Origin: Daucus carota subsp. sativus
Taxonomy: Eukaryota; Streptophyta; Magnoliopsida; Apiales; Apiaceae
Length of the DNA stretch: 64,000 nucleotides
Assembly (NCBI RefSeq): GCF_001625215.2
Contig: NC_030388.2
Coordinates: 27,020,558-27,084,557 of the forward strand
Direction of reading: 5' to 3'
Shown: positions 62,115 through 64,000 of the stretch, piece after piece
How the letters are laid out: each line of letters begins with the position of its first letter
Position numbering within the stretch: position 1 is the first letter of the stretch
Program-made: the position numbers and the translations under genes
The notes under the pieces: generated by a model
Told to the model about the DNA's origin: nothing
What the model saw: the letters and a program-made list of their open reading frames with translations, nothing else
Databases searched by the model: none

Positions 62115-63507
62115 TAGTTTACGTGCATCTCCTACATCAATTTACCTGCTTCAATTTACACTAATATCCATAATAGTGCCATTGTGAGGAAATATATATC
62201 ATATCATTTACGTAGGGGAACATATATAGCAGGTGTGGTCACCCTCAAAACAAAGTCAAGTTACCAGAGTTATATTCTATGTTTACTCATTGAGGACATT
62301 CAGACAAGCTAAAGCACTTAGGCTTATGCCAACTGTTGTAGTGTTGTCTAATGTAATGGTATCTGAGTTCAAAGTATCACCACACAACAAACCACTCCTT
62401 ATTTTCCCTTCCTAACCACCCCAACTTGTTCTCTGGTTACTCACCTTGTCCTGTCTAGACAGTCTAGTCGAGATTTAAATACTCCTCAGCAAAGTGCTAC
62501 ATCCTCACAAGCAATAAGTATCAAAAAACTTGTCGCGAATATGAGAATTTAATGGTTTTTGTATTTTGTCAATATAATTGCTAAAGTTATACATGGCAGA
62601 TCAGAAGTTTTTATCTGTATAAAGAGCCAGACCTTCACCATTACCAACTTATTCCCCTCCCCACTTGAGATTAACATCTAACAGAAAACATAATTAAAAG
62701 TATTAGCAACAGCAACCAGGTTTTAGGGTTCTCATATCTTTCACAGGTGATACGTATCCCCCTCCACCCAGTATAGCTTTTAATAGATTAAAAAGGATGG
62801 TAATTGGCATTTAATAATACTTATGCCTTTAGTCTAACCTTTAATAGTTTAACTGCAAAAAGAGTGTAACTAGCGTTCTCATTGTACGACTATGAACACA
62901 TAGGTTAGATATAGATCATCAACATTAAACAAAGTGCCATAAAATTTGCACGTAACGAGCTGGTTTAGCATGTGAGAAACAAAAATAAGACTCAGAACAC
63001 TCCTTTTCTTTTTTCTTTACTTTAAATTTTTCATGAGGAGGATCCTTAAAACTTTTTTGAATTAGAATGGGAACTAGAAGAATCTTTTACAATGTCAATT
63101 GGGCTCATTCTTATCCTCACAATGTTTTTCATCTTACAATTATGTCTATTTAACTTGGATCAATACCCTAATAAATTTTGCCAAAATAGTTTAAAGAATG
63201 CTACATACTGTTAAACTTGCTTTTGTAAATTCAATGCAAGATATAAATTTTAAAAACCGGGAAAAACTGACTTTTCAAGGCCAAAATGGGCAATACATCT
63301 TGATGGGATGTTAAATTTGGTCATTAGGTGCAAAGAGCGCACACTAACGAAGAAATGTGCAGAAGTTTACACTAATTAAATTGAAGGTTCTAGTAAAAAC
63401 ATGTGGACGCAGGAAGACACAAACATAAAGTGAAGAATTTCAAAAAAAAAATAAAAATTTCCTGCTATTTTGAGAGTTTAAAGATATCATCCTTTAAGAA
63501 TATATTT
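62115..63507. other. intergenic, downstream of the RHF1A-like gene
   Basis: No gene supported. Probably contains the 3' UTR of the minus-strand gene that ends at 63508. Confidence 0.4.
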
Positions 63508-64000
63508 TCAACAAACCTGTAGTGAAACTGCAGGGCGGACTTCAATTGGATCTGAACTAACGTCATCAGTAGTCTCTCTGGTGGTTTCATGATGAGATTG
63601 ATCTACACCTTTGCCTTTAGAAGTCAAGTTTGTGATTCCACCATCATTTTTTGATGAAGGAGCAGGCGCTCCTGTTCTTTTAGAGGCAAAATCTAGGCGC
63701 TCGATCATCCTCGCAACACCAGCTATACCTGCACTCATCTCACGATGAACTTCTCTGCTCAGTTCCTTAACTGAGCTATTGCGAGCAAACAATTTTTCCT
63801 TAAAACCCCGTGTGCCTTTTGAGAATGAGTCCTTATACCTGCATAGATATATACATGCATCATAAAAAGGACAAATAATTTAATTTAAACGGAAAAAAAA
63901 GAAAAGAAAAGAGTTTCAATACCTGGCTGAGGCAGCAGATATTTTAGATTTAATAGTCTCCGGAAAACTGATGGACTCTGAAATGTTTGAATTTGGAGGA
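63508..64000 (-). CDS. RHF1A: RING-type E3 ubiquitin ligase RHF1A homologue, C-terminal exons (partial)
   Basis: Two exons visible: 63508-63838 (last) and 63923 to beyond the window edge. The joined reading is SFPETIKSKISAASARYKDS, then GFKEKLFARNSSVKELSREV and REMSAGIAGVARMIERLDF, ending in VSLQVC and TGA. This matches the conserved C-terminal region of Arabidopsis RHF1A (At4g14220; also related to RHF2A), downstream of the RING-H2 domain, which lies outside the window. RHF1A/2A are cytosolic/nuclear E3 ligases that target the CDK inhibitor ICK4/KRP6 during gametogenesis. A possible donor (GTTTGT) sits right before the stop, so a further exon is conceivable, but ending in Cys fits the family. 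The tail beyond the conserved block is Ser/Thr/Asp-rich and variable. Confidence 0.8.

Noticed and set aside
1-64000. CRISPR arrays, operons or bacterial features
   Set aside because: The window is plant nuclear DNA with introns; no such structures are present.

Overview
This is nuclear DNA from a flowering plant, almost certainly a eudicot. It is AT-rich, its genes are split by GT-AG introns, and it carries many small MITE transposons. The recognisable genes (DG1, TSC10A, PRXIIF, RHF1A homologues) are typical angiosperm genes. I cannot name the species.

Layout. 0-8 kb: a 236-aa plant-specific protein (+) and a nine-exon secreted malectin-like/LRR protein (-). 9-12.3 kb: a series of minus-strand exon-like segments with matching splice phases but in-frame stops, probably a decayed or unannotated gene. 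12.9-18.2 kb: a nine-exon PPR gene matching DG1 (-). 21-29.3 kb: three plus-strand housekeeping-type genes: a 130-aa unknown protein, 3-ketodihydrosphingosine reductase (TSC10A type) and mitochondrial peroxiredoxin IIF. TSC10A and PRXIIF are also neighbours in Arabidopsis (At3g06060/At3g06050).

29.7-60.1 kb: a head-to-tail cluster, all on the minus strand, of one unusual gene family. Four copies look intact (B, C, D, E; 828, 819, 819 and 792 aa), one is full-length but broken (A), and one is a 3' fragment (A'). Each complete gene has six coding exons with identical splice phases. Each encodes a short N-terminal signal/anchor region, a transmembrane segment, a canonical kinase domain of the CrRLK1L (FERONIA-like) type, a variable repeat linker, and a second kinase-like domain of the RLCK-VII (PBL) type that has lost its catalytic motifs. 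This is a membrane-anchored kinase-pseudokinase fusion, comparable in layout to the tandem kinase proteins used in plant immunity. It is the most interesting content of the window. C and D come from a recent segmental duplication of about 5 kb that includes flanking DNA.

The spaces around and inside the cluster hold Stowaway, hAT-like, PIF/Harbinger and Mutator-like MITEs, several with clear target-site duplications, plus a poly-A-tailed retroposed fragment. At the right edge are an LTR remnant and the last exons of an RHF1A-type RING E3 ligase gene (-) that continues outside the window.
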